A DNA stretch of 64,000 nt from Ampelomyces quisqualis (GCA_018398575.1 JAGTXZ010000008.1:1550001-1614000); one strand, 5' to 3'. Numbered from the stretch's first letter, positions 1 through 13,899 are shown. Numbers and translations: made by a program. The notes: generated by a model not told the origin, from the letters alone.

Positions 1-1299
1 AACTGTGCCATTACTGCTGCAAGACTAGGGTTTAGAAATCTAGCAGATTTAGGCTGTCTTTAGTTAGCTAGTATAGCTGTTTTAGAGGTGTACTTGCGTT
101 CTTTAGGTCTTGTAGTAGGTAAACAAAGTCTTTAAGCAGTTCGCTAGGCTTAAGAACCTGTCTGTCTAGGTAGTTTAATGTATAGGCACTAGTAATTTCT
201 AGTTGTTCTTGCTTTATTACGTAGGTCTGCAAGTTGCTGCACATGTCTAGCATCTAGGCGCCTACTATTAGCTACTGTCCTTAGCAGGCTGCAACAGTAC
301 CTATATAGCAGGCAACTCCTTTGCACAGTGTTAAGCTAATATGCAATTAAACTAATAACAGCAGAGTATTCTATACTTTTGTCTAAGTGTCTAGCAGCAT
401 TTAGGCGTACACATGCTTGCGTGTATTAAGCTATAGTGTTATTACTATACTACATAGCATCTTTCTGTTGTTAGTAAGTAGTCGCGTTACTAGGATAACT
501 CTTGCCTTCTCTAGTATAGTCTTGTTTTCTAGTAACACACTTTCCTTTGCCTAGCGTTTTTCTTTCTCCTATAGTAGTAACCTAAATAGGTCTGCACTAG
601 ATAAGAAGAGTTGCAACTTTATAACAGTTAAAACTACTTAATTATGCATAACAAGGCATCTTTCTATAATGCAACAGCCTTAAGTCTAATAGCAGTTTTC
701 TTTTAACTACTAACGTTTTCTATATATTAGTTCTATAGGTTTTTAGTTTGTGTTAGCTTGTTGTGCTTATACTACTACTGCGTCTAGATTCCTCTTGTTA
801 ACAAGCAAGTAAGGCTGCAGATCTAAAAGTGTATAGTATTTAATCTCTAGGCTGTCTTATTAAGTAACTTTTTAGTTAGGCTGGTATAGTAGTTAGTTAT
901 ACTTCTGTTTTAATCCTAGAGTTAAGGCTTAAGGACAGTAGCGTTAGAGTCTAGACAGTTTTTAGTCTCTGCAGCGTCTTAGTTTTTAGTATGTTAGTTC
1001 TAGAGTTACATTTTCTAAGAGCCTAACCTTTGCACTATTATCTGTTAGCGCTTGTTTTAGCGCTTGTTTAGACAGAGACATAGTGTGCTGCTAACATTAC
1101 TTAAATTTGCTGCTTAGTACAGAGTATATAGAGTAAGCGCTTGCTTTTTAAATATTAGAGAACTATTAGCAAGAGTAGCAGAAGTAAGCAATGTGTGTAG
1201 CACAACAGAGTTTTTACTTTACAGGCATAAGTAGAGTTTTTGTAACACATACAGTCTAATATTGCCTTAAATTCTGCTAGAGCGTAGCAGTTAGGCTGT

Positions 1300-1680
1300 T
1301 TAATTGGATAGCCCCTTGTCCTTAACCGCGTGCTAGCGTACACAACAGTTGTCTACTGTTGGCACAAATAGTTGTGCGCGCAATACAGGCAATTAGGCCC
1401 CTCTCTATCCTTAACTGCATGCTAGCGTATATAACAGTTGTCTACTGTTAGCACAAATAGTTGTGCGCGCAATACAAGCAATTAGGTGCCTTTCTATCCT
1501 TAACCAAATGTTAGCGTACACAACAGTTGTCTACTGTTAGCACAAATAGTAGTGCGCGCGATACAAGCAATTAGGTGCCCTCCTATCCTCTTGTCCTCTA
1601 CTAAATGTTAGCGTACACAACAGTTGTCTACTATTAGCATAAATAGTTGTGCGCGCGATATAGGCAATCTAGTAGCCCTA
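1300..1680. repeat. Tandem array of four ~89-bp units
   Basis: Four head-to-tail copies are anchored by a GCTAGCGTA/GTTAGCGTA motif starting at 1332, 1421, 1510 and 1607, giving spacings of 89, 89 and 97 bp. Each unit contains an ACAACAGTTGTC palindrome-like core and a TGTGCGCGC run. The copies differ mostly by C/T and G/A transitions. Function unknown; this may be the subterminal repeat of a transposon. Confidence 0.85.
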
Positions 1681-4379
1681 TACGCAGAAAACTATTTACC
1701 TAGTAAGTTGTTAGTATAGATCTAGTATGCTACTATACTAGTTATATTTGTAGTTTAATTGTAAATAACGCCTAGTGTATCTTTAATGCAACTATCTCTT
1801 GTAATGCGCTGTACTAGCGTGCCTTTGTAGATATCTGTATTTGCGCCTATCTATCTCTCTTCTTTGTGTAGTAATATATGCTGTTGCATTTACTTTTAAA
1901 GCCTAATTTGTGCTCTAATGTCTGTACAAACAAATTGTAATTAAGGTTGTTAATATACTTGTCTATTACTAGCAAGTTGTAGTGTGTATGTAACAGCTGG
2001 TTTGTCCTAATAAGAGTGTGCTTGTTTCTAGTTGCGTTTAACACTAATATAGTTGTTATGTTAGGAGTAATTTGTGTTATGCTTAACTCTTTGTTAACTG
2101 TTTCTATTATCTTTCTACGCAGGTTTCTATCTAGTAAAGCTTGCTTTCAATTGTTGTTTAGTTTAGTTTTGTTCTATTGCAAGCGTATCTATTAGGCTGC
2201 GTTGTAGTTACATTAGATAGCAAAGTGTGTAATTGTCTAAATAAGGCAACTATTGGCTGCGTTCTATAGTAGTCTGTTCTGTTGTAATACAATTGCCCTT
2301 GTAATTTGCTGTAGGTATTCTTTTGCTGTAGTTGTCTATAGGGAACAGCCTAGTATCTTCTGCCTTCTTATCTCTTGTTCTACGTTAGAGTATATTAAGT
2401 TATATTCTTCTGCTGTTAGTTGCATTATATTGCATATGCTATCTTTTAACAATTATATCTAGTGTTGCTACAGTAGTGCTATCCTCCTGTCTGCACTAAC
2501 TAGCAATTCTAAGTAACTATTGCAATATCTCTATAATACTTGCGTACGTAGATAAGGGTTGCTATTATTACGCGTTTGTAGTAGTGTATAGTGTGTGGTA
2601 AGAAGGTTGCGTTAGCAGCCTTACGCTATAGTTCTATGTTATAGCGCTTGTTATGTTAGCAGGTTTGCGTTCCATTAGGTAGGCTAAAGCAATAGTAGAG
2701 CTATTGTTAAATATACAATTCTATTTACTATATCTAACACTACATACTAGTTGTCTTGCTACACTTACTTCTGTTTATAATTCTGCACTATACGTGTCTA
2801 GTCTTAATTAAACGTAAAAGAATACAGTCTATTATATTTGTCCTAATTAATGTAATTATTTACATAATAAGAAACAGGGACCTTATTATTAAGTGTAGGT
2901 AGATCCTTTAGTACTAAGTGCATAGAGTAAACAATAGTTGTTATGTTGTATACCTTAAATACTTGTAATGTGCGTTGCTTAGTCTTTGTACTGTATATAC
3001 AGCAGCGTATACTTAGCATTCCTGTTATATTATTAATTTAACTGTTGTTGTTAAACGCTATAACCTTGCAGAAGGCACCTGTATACTTATATTTCTTTCT
3101 ATCCTTGTCTTAGTGTTTGTTGTTAATAAATGTAAGTATCAGGTGCACTTAAGCTGCAGCTCTACTATTTGCAACAGTCTAAGACAGTTACGTGTAGTTC
3201 TTATATTTAAACTCTTGCACCTACACGTAATCTTTGCGCTATTTTCTAGTCCTATACTAGTTAGGCGCGTATTGCACAATATCTTCTTTGCAATGTTTAG
3301 AGTTGTTGTAGCGTTTGCCTAATAGCCTTAAGCATCTTATAGAAGAGTGTATTTTTACATTTATTCTGTTTACCTAGTAAGAGTTAGAGTCCTGTCTGTC
3401 TTTATTATATAGGGTAACAAGGCAGCTAGTTACCTTCTAACAGTAGTGTTAGACAAATACTGCAGCAGTATGTGTAAAGTCTAGCGACGTAATATGTGCA
3501 GTAACCTTACTAAGGGGCAGTATAATAGAATTTAGTAACATGCCTAGTATAGACTATCTAAGTTATTTGAATAGTATTGCTGTTAACACGCTTATAGTAA
3601 AGGTGTGCTTGCGCTAGTTAGTAGTAGTGCACTATTAACTTTAGTCTATAACTGTCTTGTGTTCAAACGCTATAAGCGCAAGCTGTCTAGAGTTATAGAG
3701 GCAGATTTACGCAAGAAAATCTCTCTTGTTTGTTATTAGGTAGAATTGTTTTACTATTGTAATATAGTAGGCCTTGCTGTTTATTCTAGTGCATATGCTA
3801 TTAAGAGCTCTATACATACAGATATTGTTAATAATATGGGTTAGCGCGTGCTATTTAGAGTAGTTAAAATCCTTTTCTTCTTCTTGCGTTTGTCTAAAAG
3901 GTTAAAACTCTTCTTTTAGAACATCTATTTATTTAATAGCTAACAATATATACTCTAACGTGTTTTTGTTATAACTCTTGTATTGTAAGAGTACTAGCAG
4001 ATTACACGCAGCCTAGATAAAATGCAACGCGTACAGTGCCTTAGTTGCTAGCAGAGAAGACACTACTGCTACAAATTAGCAAATTACTGCTTTTTGTTCT
4101 GCGCTAGTCTACTGCAACACTTCTGTAAAAGCCCTCTTGTTATTAAACTGTTTTAGTCTAGTGTTATGCTTAACCTAGCAAAACCTTTTATTTAACTAGG
4201 CACAGCTGTTATCTTCTACTACTAGAACTGCAGCACTATTCTAGCCCTTCTTTTGTCTAGGGTGTATGTCTATTAGCATGTCTTCTGTAAATTCCAATAT
4301 CTTTATAACTAACTCCTTAAGCAGTAGATGCAATATATTTGTAGCTAACAACTTGTATATATTAAAGTTGTAGTAATTC

Positions 4380-5140
4380 TAGCCAAAGCACTTTACTAGA
4401 TAAACGTAATTCTTGTATTCTTTATTAAGACAACAACTCTGTTACAGGCGTGTATACTCTTCTATTTACTATAGATATTTGTTGCACAAGTTCTCTTGTT
4501 TGTCTAGTAGTACTGTGCATTAAGTATAGTGTCTGTTTTTCTTTACACCTGTTAGTAGCACTTGCTCTTTATAGTTAGCTAGAATTGCACAAATAGTTAG
4601 GTAACACTGTTACGTCTGTTAGTTAGCACACTCTAGCTGTATGCTGTATTTAGTAGCTTCTTTAAGTGCTGCAGTTGCTAGTTAGCGTCTGTTCTCTATA
4701 GTAACCCTCTGTTGTTAATGCTGTAGTTAGTACTTACGCAACAACAGTTTGCCTATGCAGTAATAATATACTTTACTCTTTAGAATAGGATCTAGAAGCT
4801 TAGCTGTTAGAATAAATCTAGCTAGTAGTGTCCTAAGTGTTGTTCTGCGTTATTGTGCCTTACAGTTAAGATTCCTAATAGTAACATATATTAGCTATGC
4901 TGCTACGTTGCTAGACATTATAGACAACTATGTTTTGTCTACTACTAGTATAACTAGCACAAGGGTTGCACTATCTGGTAAGCGCTGTTGTATTAACTAC
5001 TACTAATCTTCTAAGTATAGTTTATAATACACTCTTATAGGTTTGTTAGGCGTGCCTGTAAAAGAACAGCTAGGTGCGTAAACTATCTTGTTAGCAAATA
5101 GGTAATAACTAAGTATAAAGGCAATCTATAACATAATATC
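4380..5140 (-). mobile_element. Plavaka-like transposase remnant
   Basis: Reading the minus strand and allowing stops as mutated Trp/Gln codons gives one long sensible frame. It holds the order KPIRVYYKLYLED-WWW-like run, RLPDSATLV, a DKTQLS motif and a following I-Y-V-T-I-R-N-L segment. This matches the layout I know from Plavaka-type transposases of fungi (CACTA/EnSpm superfamily), where a 'LPdGAtl..viLasDKTQL' block is followed by 'vYlTIgNi'. Several TAG/TAA stops make it non-functional. The element probably extends beyond the given limits on both sides, but I could not place its ends or terminal inverted repeats. Family assignment is from motif memory, not alignment. Confidence 0.55.
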
Positions 5141-6789
5141 CTAGTATATAAATATATGTTAGTTAGGTTAGAGGTTTAGTAACCTAGATGTAATTGCTAC
5201 GTCCTCTTGTATCTATACGTTGTCTTATAGCCTAGATTAAATGTTTAATATAGCCTGCTGCTACTAGCGCCCTAATTAGAACTGCAGCTGTAAATGTAGC
5301 TTGTGTAGCTATATGTTAGTAAAGAGGCTGTTAACGTTACCTAATGTGCATTTTATCCTTTGCAGCTACAATACAAACGCTAGTGTAAAAAGAGAACTAA
5401 AAGGCTCTACTATGTTATTCCTATTAGTGTTAGCACGCGTGCGCTGTTTAGCTGCGTGTAGCCTACTGCTTTGCGTCTGCTATTCCTAAACCAAAGGGTT
5501 TGCTAGCGTACTATCTACTTGCTGTCTTAAACAGCTTGTCCTATCCTTGTGTAAACGCTAACATTAGGCCTATCTGCTCTATTGCCTTATGTTTAGCTAG
5601 AGTGTAGTTGCGTTTACATAAGGTGTTGCTATATAAAGCAGGTGCTGCGTTGTCTAGAGTAGTATCTATTGCGTTACAGCTATTAGGGCTGTGCTATTAT
5701 ATTATAGTGTTAGGAGTTATAACTAGCGTATTGTTAGGTAGCAGGTAGCAACGCGTCTGGTATTAAGCACTATATTTAACAAGTCCTACGTACGTCTTAG
5801 TGTAAAAGCTACATAGTATGCATATACAATCTATTACTAATTTATTTGTGTATAACTCTGTAGTTTAGATATAAGAAGACTAAGTGTGCAAAAATAGTAT
5901 TAACATTAGTTACGTAGTGTTAAGGTAGTTACTAGCAGCATCTATCTTGTGCTGCACAGTCTGTCGTCTATAGTAGTCTACTAAAGTCTACTGTAGCTAA
6001 CAGTTACTTAACCTGTGTACAGAACTATGCTAACAGTTGTAGGCGCAACAACTAATATTTTTCTTTTCTTTAATATTTCTTATTACTCTAACAACTGTTA
6101 CGTTATTATACTAGAGCTTACTTATTAACAACCAGATTAGTTAGACTAGCTAACACAGCTTAATAAAGATTAATATTAATAATAATTATTACGCTAAAAA
6201 ATATTAACACCCTAGAATAAATAAGTTACTGCGCGTTTGGAATATATATAGTAGAACCCAAACACCTAAAAAGGTAAGTATACCTGCAAGTAGACACGTA
6301 CAAGGTTTAAAAGTATAAAAAAAATAGACTAGTAGCTCTAGCAGCCTAATATACAACCTGTACCAAGGTAGCTAGGCTTAGTACAGATAGAAGCAGGTAG
6401 AATAGTGTACTATATATACTATAGGTAAGACTAGTAATAGGCGTAAGCAATTACTTAACAGTAAGAAATAATAAGTATAATTTATATACAGTGTTAACTA
6501 ATGTTCTAAGCAGCTGGTATATTTAATCTTTTCTGGTTTTAAAATGCCTGCAGATCCAATTTATATTCTTTCTCTAGCACAGTATAGGACAGTTGTCTAC
6601 TAGAAACTACTGTTCTAACTTGCTCTAATGTGCAAATACAACAGAGGCCAAATAGTAACAAAGACTGTTAACAAACTGCTGTATACTAAACGCATCTACG
6701 TGCTGCTTGCTCTCAAACCATTAGCGCTAATAGAGCATATAATAGCCTTACTAGCTAGCTACTCTCTGCCTCTTGCTATATATACGTTT

Positions 6790-7100
6790 TCCTAACCTTA
6801 AAACTAGAGATAAATTTACCTATGTGTCTCTAGTCTTAGGGTTAAGGTAACAGTCTTTTGTTAAAACATACACAGAACCTAGTGTTATTTTTATCTATTA
6901 TACACTTGCGCCTCTTTACACTTCTCTAACCTTAAAACTAAAGATAAATTTACCTATGTGTCTCTAGTCTTAGAGTTAAGGTAACAGTCTTTTATTAAAA
7001 CATACACAGAACCTAGTGTTATTTTTATCTATTATACACTTGCGCCTCCTTACACTTTCCTAACCTTAAAACTAGAGATAAATTTACCTATGTACCTATA
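6790..7100. repeat. 134-bp tandem repeat, about 2.3 copies
   Basis: The motif CTAACCTTAAAACTA recurs at 6792, 6926 and 7060, exactly 134 bp apart, with near-identical sequence between. The first unit contains a single TTAGGGTTA, which in the second unit reads TTAGAGTTA. No coding sense seen. Confidence 0.9.
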
Positions 7101-7379
7101 TATGCAGCCGCTTCTTAACACGTAACTTGTACTTCTAATTTAATGTTGCTATCTTTGTATATATATTTCTTATAAGTCTAAGAGACTTAATCTTTTATTA
7201 TATTTTTATTCTTACAAAACTAAAACTATACCTATTACGTCTATATGTTTGTGTAGTTTAAAAATCTAGAACCAAGCTTTACTATGTTGTTGGCACTACA
7301 CCTACGCTACTTCTTAGCCTACTAGCATAGAAGCAAATTTATGTCCTAAATAGACCTTTTAGTAGCTGTTTAGATGTTG

Positions 7380-8290
7380 TAGCTTAACTAAGATACCTTA
7401 TAACGTGTTTAACAACAAGGATCTCTACAATAACAGCTATAATAGCATTCTAGAGCGCACATTAACAACCTAGCCTAACTTAAGAGCGCTGTTGTTGCAA
7501 CAACTTTGTTATGTCCTGCAACACTATTACTTAACCAAGATACCTTATAGCGTGTTTAAAAGCAAGGATCTCTATAACAACAGCTACAATAGTATTCTAA
7601 TGCGCATATTAACAACTTAGCCTAACTTAAGAGCGCTGTTGTTACAACAACTTTGTTATGTCCTGCAACACTATTACTTAACTAAGATACCTTATAGCGT
7701 GTTTAAAAGCAAGAATCTCTACAACAACAGCTATAATAGCATCCTAATGCGCACATTAACAACTTAGCCTAACTTAAGAGCGCTATTGTTGCAACAACTT
7801 TGTTATGTCCTGCAACACTATTACTTAACTAAGATACCTTATAGCGTGTTTAAAAGCAAGGATCTCTACAACAACAGCTACAATAGCATCTTAATGCGCA
7901 CATTAATAACTTAGCCTAACTTAAGAGCGCTGTTGTTGCAACAACTTTGTTATGTTCTGCAATACTATTACTTAACTAAGATACCTTATAGCGTGTTCAA
8001 AAGCAAGGATCTCTACAACAACAGCTACAATAGCATCCTAATGCGCACATTAACAACTTAGCCTAACTTAAGAGCGCTGTTGTTGCAACAACTTTGTTAT
8101 GTCCTGCAACACTATTACTTAACCAAGATACCTTATAGCGTGTTTAAAAGCAAGGATCTCTACAACAACAACTACAATAGCATCCTAGTGCGCACATTAA
8201 CAACTTAGCCTAACTTAAGAGCGCTGTTGTTGCAACAACTTTATTATGTCCTATAATACACATTAACAACTTAGCCTAACTTAAGAACGC
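7380..8290. repeat. 147-bp satellite-like array, six units
   Basis: AGATACCTTAT recurs at 7391, 7538, 7685, 7832, 7979 and 8126, every spacing exactly 147 bp. Units share blocks such as AAGCAAGGATCTCTACAACA and CTTAAGAGCGCTGTTGTTGC. The last unit breaks up near 8265, followed by a short partial copy to ~8290. Copies differ by a few transitions each and have no indels. The period equals the length of nucleosome core DNA, which may be coincidence. No coding sense seen. Confidence 0.93.
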
Positions 8291-8884
8291 AATTCTTATA
8301 CTGTTAGGTAACTAGAAGATATTAGAGATATAACTACAATTTACATGCTTTTGTCTATATATTGTTACAGGCAAAAATTAAAGACAACGTAGAGTTACAG
8401 TTGTTTGTTAGGATATCTCTATTCTAGCACTCTTATTAGGCTCTTTAACAGCAAAGCCTACCTAAGCAGCTGCGACCTCTCTTATACTATATACAATGCA
8501 TTTCTGTTAGACCCTACAAGTAGCAATCTAACGTCTAGATATTAAGATATTCTAACCACAACTTACATAATATTAAGTCCTCTATTGTTACTAAGCTTTA
8601 TTACAGCTTCAAGAACTTCTATTAACGCAAAGAAGTTACGCGCATTAAACTTATCTACACTAAGATGCTGCTAGCTAGTAACAAAAAGGATACCTACTAC
8701 GCTAGTAGGCACGACCAAGACTTTAAAGGACACCTGTATAAATCAAAACAATAGGCCTACATTTGTTTGTCTTAGAGACGCTTAGCAGAAAAGAACATGC
8801 ACAAGAGGTAACGCGTAATGCTTTATAAATCTTATGCATAGTACATAAGGCAGCAAACACTTCAAACATATTAATCTCTACAAT

Positions 8885-9085
8885 CAGGCTCTTTTAACAA
8901 CTAGCAGCTACAGTTGCGTTGCACTATTAGCAACTGTTATCTACTAGAGAATACTGCTAGTACTGCACGCTACCTACTACTACAGCAGGCTCTTCTAACT
9001 ACTAGCAGCTACAGTTGCGTTGCACTGTCTATAACTATTGTCTACTAGAGAGTACTATTAGCGTTAATTGCAAGCTATCTACTGC
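8885..9085. repeat. 101-bp direct repeat, two copies
   Basis: CAGGCTCTT at 8885 and 8986 starts two adjacent copies sharing CTAGCAGCTACAGTTGCGTT. The copies are diverged by transitions and small changes. Confidence 0.75.
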
Positions 9086-9639
9086 AATAGGCACCTAGAG
9101 CAACTAATTGGTACTACAATAATACTAGTATAGGTTTAAGGCTAAGTTTAGATTTTATTTTATATTAAATACTATAAGTAGCTACTAGAGTATTAGCATG
9201 CGCAAGTATATTGTCTTTACTATATTAGACAGTAGATTGCTTATTGTAAATACATCTAGTTTCTATAGTTATTCTGCTACTACAACATTAAGCCTACATT
9301 ATCTAGTTTATAGATAGGTTAAGATCTAACGCCTAACTAGTAATATAGTTGTACCTAGACTATTGCAGAACGTGTTAAGGTTTACAAACATAAGGCATTG
9401 TTTCTGCATTTAACACTACAACAACTTACTATATAAGCTACTAGAGCCTTTTGCTACTATGTGCAACTAAATAATGTAACTAATATCCTCCTAACAACGT
9501 AAGAATACCTAGACAGCAACAAAACTAAATACACCAGCTATAACTACGCGCATAATAGGCGTCTGCAATAAGAAACTCTTAAGGCAGCTCTAAATAACTA
9601 GCATATAGAGTTGCAGGCAGCCTGCGTTAATATTACTAA

Positions 9640-10260
9640 CAACATAATTTACAAAACTGCACATTAACTTTGGCAACAGCTGCCTAAATATAACAGCTAC
9701 AAAATACCAGAGTTTAATAACAGATAGCTTACTATATATAAACAACAACACAGCGTGCAGTTACATAAACAGTTTACAAAAACAGTAGGTAACTACAGCA
9801 GTATAATAGTTAAGGACACTAAGCTTATAATAGAAGAGATTTGTAACGTAGTAAGTAGATACGCGCCTAAGAATTTATACAACATAGACAAGGCTAGCAT
9901 ATACTAGAAACACTTGCCTTAATGCACGTTAGCAGACAATCTAGGAGCTAGACCTAGACTAAACAGAAAGCATATAACTAGTGTGCTGTGCACAAATGCA
10001 GATAGCTTAGACTAAGTGCCTCTATAGTTTATAGGATCCTTAAACTACATAACTTATATAGATAGTAAGAAGAACCTAAACATCTGCAGTCTTAGTTGTG
10101 TCTATTAGAATAATAATTCTACCTGGATAGACACTAACATTATGCTAGAATAGCTGAAATAGTTTAATAACTGCATAAACAGACAAGTATTGTTGCTAAT
10201 CAACAGGTTCCTACCTTACAAACACGCAGTAGCTAAGCTTTAAATAAGCTACTAATTGCT
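9640..10260 (+). mobile_element. pogo/Fot1-like DDE transposase remnant
   Basis: The plus-strand frame, with TAG/TAA read as Trp/Gln, shows the typical middle of a pogo-family (DDE_1) transposase. It has APKNLYNID (first catalytic Asp intact), then a WKHLP-like segment, a short Ala/Arg-rich link, ITSVLCTNAD, VPLWFIGSLN (with W as TAG), and WIDTNIMLEWLKWFNN followed by VLLLINRF. In active relatives the last block is LLLMDNF, so the second catalytic Asp is now Asn (GAC to AAC), consistent with RIP. At least seven stops interrupt it. The downstream tail and both inverted repeats were not identified. Confidence 0.75.
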
Positions 10261-12022
10261 GCAGAACGTTTAGTATATATAGTGTTAATGTACTGCAGGC
10301 TTATTATAGCAATAGAGGTTACAATGCTTACTAATATAACAGAGTTATGTTCTTGCCTGCAGGTAGCACAACATTATACTAACTAATAGACTAAGGCATT
10401 ACCTGCGCATAGAAGGCTAAAGTCTGCGCCTATTTTTTACACTTTGCAGTAGAGAAAAGCATAATAGGCAAACATTCTACTAAGACAATAGATGTTATCT
10501 ACGCTATTTGCTAGGGATGTCGCGCGTAGTATAACAAGATAAGAGCTAAGACTATATGCAGTAGCTAGCAGATCTTAATATATCTAAACATGTACTACAG
10601 CCTATAGCTATGTATAGCTAACTTCTAAGAAACCTACTACAAGCTTAACAATTTAGTTAACTAGCTTAAAGACATGCGCGTTGTTAACAGTATAGACGTT
10701 AGAAGCTTTATTAAGTTACCTAAAGAGCGCAATCCTAACTACAAAGATCTAGCCTACCTCTTAGACTATATTGTCGCGATATACAGCCTAAACAAAACAG
10801 AGGAAAACTGTAAGGTACTGTTACTTCTTAGACTATTACACTGCAAAGCAACAGACATAATAGATTAACTACAGGTGTACATAGGTTAGCAAGAGTTTAC
10901 TACAAATAATAGGCAATATATTAACAAGCTAGAAGCACTGCAACAAGCAACTATAAAATAGATAGCTGCAGAGCTATAAGACAAACGCTAAAAAGATATA
11001 CGCAACTAGGTAGTAAGACTGCGCTAATGCAAATACAAGAATGCTATATACCTAAAATAAGACAACGCTAGGCTGTCTGTAAGCGTAAAAACTAAGAGTA
11101 ATGTTGTAGTGTAGTTATAGTTAGAAAAGCGTAACAATACTATACTTAACTAGAACAAGAATAGCTATTACACAAATTATCTTACAGGGCCTATAATCTT
11201 TAGTATTTTAGCCAGCGCATTAACTAAAATAACTAGACAACATTAGCCTAGCAAACACTAAAATTAAAGAATAATTACCTAGCACCAACTATATTTAGCT
11301 AAAGACTAGACTAATAATCTAAAGTAGTAGCACACAATCTATGCAACTAAAAGAGCAGGGTTGTTAAGAAATTATGCACGCACAGTAACATCTAGGCAGG
11401 ACAGCAGCGTAGGAAGTTAAGCACCCTAGCATACTAGCACTAAGCAGAGACACTATACTGCAAGACATGTTAACAAGAGACAAGGCTATTATATAAGAAC
11501 ACAAGACAATAGACAACAATAGTATTCTTTATAAGATACTGCGTACTGCACAATTTGCAACATTAGTTGCTAATACTAAGAGAAAACACTTAAACAAAGA
11601 AATACTACTATATCAACAGCAAACTTAGCGTTAAAAAGAGGAAACTAATCTCTTTACAAATAAATCTATAGAACGTAGGGCAGAATTATCTAGTTAAAAA
11701 CACAAACGTCTTAAACTAACGTTAAAATGCATAACAGAAGCAGGCTGCTGTACACTTCTTTACTAGCCGCAAGCTGCGTACACTGTAGAGATCTGTTAAC
11801 TACTATCTACGCTAATAGCACACAGTCTAGAGCGTTAGATGCACTAACAGACAATACAGAATTATAATAAAACAACATAGTGCAAAAGAACAGAAGGCAA
11901 CAGATAGCTTCCCTTGCTAACAGGACTGTAGACGCATAAAAAACTTTACTATAATTCTACGTAAACTGCTAGACGCTAGCATACAACTTAAACATTCTAA
12001 CGCAGCCTTGTTACGTAACCTA

Positions 12023-12360
12023 TCTACTACAATAGCACTAGTAGGTTTGGCTAAGTTTGCCTGCTAGACTAAAGAAAGTGCTACTAACATAATATACAAG
12101 AGGTAAGTTGCCTATATTATAATGCAAAAACATAAGAGGTAAGAATTTTGCTTAGTGCTACACAGTGTCCTACAGTACTGTACAGTAGACCTGTCTACTG
12201 TAATAGTACTAGTAGGTTTAGCTAAGTTTGCTTGCTAGACTAAAGAGAGTGCTACTACTACAATATACAAGAGGTAAGTTGCCTACACTATAATGCAAAA
12301 AACTAGAAAGTAAGAATTTTACTTAGTGCTACACAGTGCTATACAGTACTATACAGTACT
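12023..12360. repeat. 171-bp direct repeat, two copies
   Basis: Copies begin at 12023 and 12194 with TCTACTAC/TCTACTGT and share GCTAAGTTTG, CTAGACTAAAG and ACAAGAGGTAAGTTGCCTA. The second copy ends in a small TACAGTACTG reiteration. Confidence 0.8.
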
Positions 12361-13899
12361 GCACTAAGAATAACACGCAGTAAGAGGCGCCCTCTTAGAA
12401 TACACTTTTACTTACCTTAAAGACACAACACAACGCGTTAGCGCTAGGTAAGAGGCTATACAATACTAGAACAAAACCCTGCTTACTTTTACCTGCACCT
12501 ATAATTTAACCTACTGCTACAACTATATAATACTGCGTTACTACTACAAACGCACTATAACTACACAATAACAACAATAGTGCTGCAACGCAAATACACG
12601 TAATTTTCTACGTTACGTTTACTATACTACGCTGTATATTACAACACTGTTATAAGTAAGCACATAACACAAGCACACCTACACACGCTAACTAAGCTGT
12701 AGCTATTCTACTATCCTTGCACCTGCCTGCACTGTTCTTAACTGTTACGCGTAATATATTGTATAATGCGCGCGTTATAGGATTGCAACAACAAGTACAA
12801 GTAGCAGCTACCTTAATTAAATAAATAGTACATAAGTAATGCAAAGACAATAACTACTAACAACGTATTATAGGCAATTGTAAGAATAGGCTACAATATT
12901 AATGTAGTAGACTAGCGCATATAGGTTAAAGAGATAACAGATTTTATTTGGTACAAGAATACATATAACAAGATTAAACAGGTATACCTATAGGCTAACT
13001 ACCTAAAGATAATGCGCAGCCTAATAACAGATAAATAGCTTAAGTATACTGCATGCCCCTAACTAACTAACAGTAGCATACTAAGGAAATTCTACAAGGC
13101 AACAGCTAGCGCTGTATAGAAGAAGATAATCTTAGAAATTTAAGACTACAGCAATAAAGTTAAAGCTAAACACACAGAAAGATAGCTAACGCCTGCAAAC
13201 TTAGAACTAGAACGCACGCAGTTAGCATTAGTAGTCTTAAGTTCTTCTGCTGCTTTAGTAACCTAGCTAATAGGCCTTACTACAATAACAACCAAACTGT
13301 TACTTAACAACGTTAATGTCTATATTATAGACAGCGTACATTGTTAAACTACCTAGACCTTCTTACTTTTAAGGCTAATAACAGCTGCACGTTAACAGCA
13401 GCTTAAAGACAGCAACTTTAAGATAAAGCTATAACATCTTAAATATAGTGCACTTGTTAAACACCTGTCGCAACTAAAATTTATAGACTAGTATACAGTT
13501 AGAACTTTAAAGATATTTAACGCGTTAGCGCTGCGCCTAATTACTAACAATAACAATCTAGCTGTAACTGTTAACTTATACGTTAAGATAAGAAGCCTTA
13601 AGGGCGTTGCAATCAAATGCTAGACTCTAGTACAAGACAAAGTTAAGCCTAGTAGTAATATAACCTAGAACAGTATACAAATAACAATAGCTAACTACAT
13701 AATATAGTGCACTTTACTTTAGGCAGCAACAGCAACATTATAAACCTAGTAGGTGCTACTAGAGACAAGAGGTAAAGGCGCCTCTGCTTAGAGCTTAACA
13801 ACAACACTAAAGATAACAACTGTAAATAACAAAAGACAACAAGAGCGCTAGCAGACCTAGCCTGCAAACTATTAACAGGACCTAAAGTAAATAGTAGCG

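Noticed and set aside
6830..6850. Telomere-like TTAGGGTTA
   Set aside because: Single occurrence inside a 134-bp tandem repeat and changed in the second copy; not a telomere tract.
7380..8290. CRISPR array
   Set aside because: Units are contiguous 147-bp tandem copies with no unique spacers, in a eukaryotic genome.
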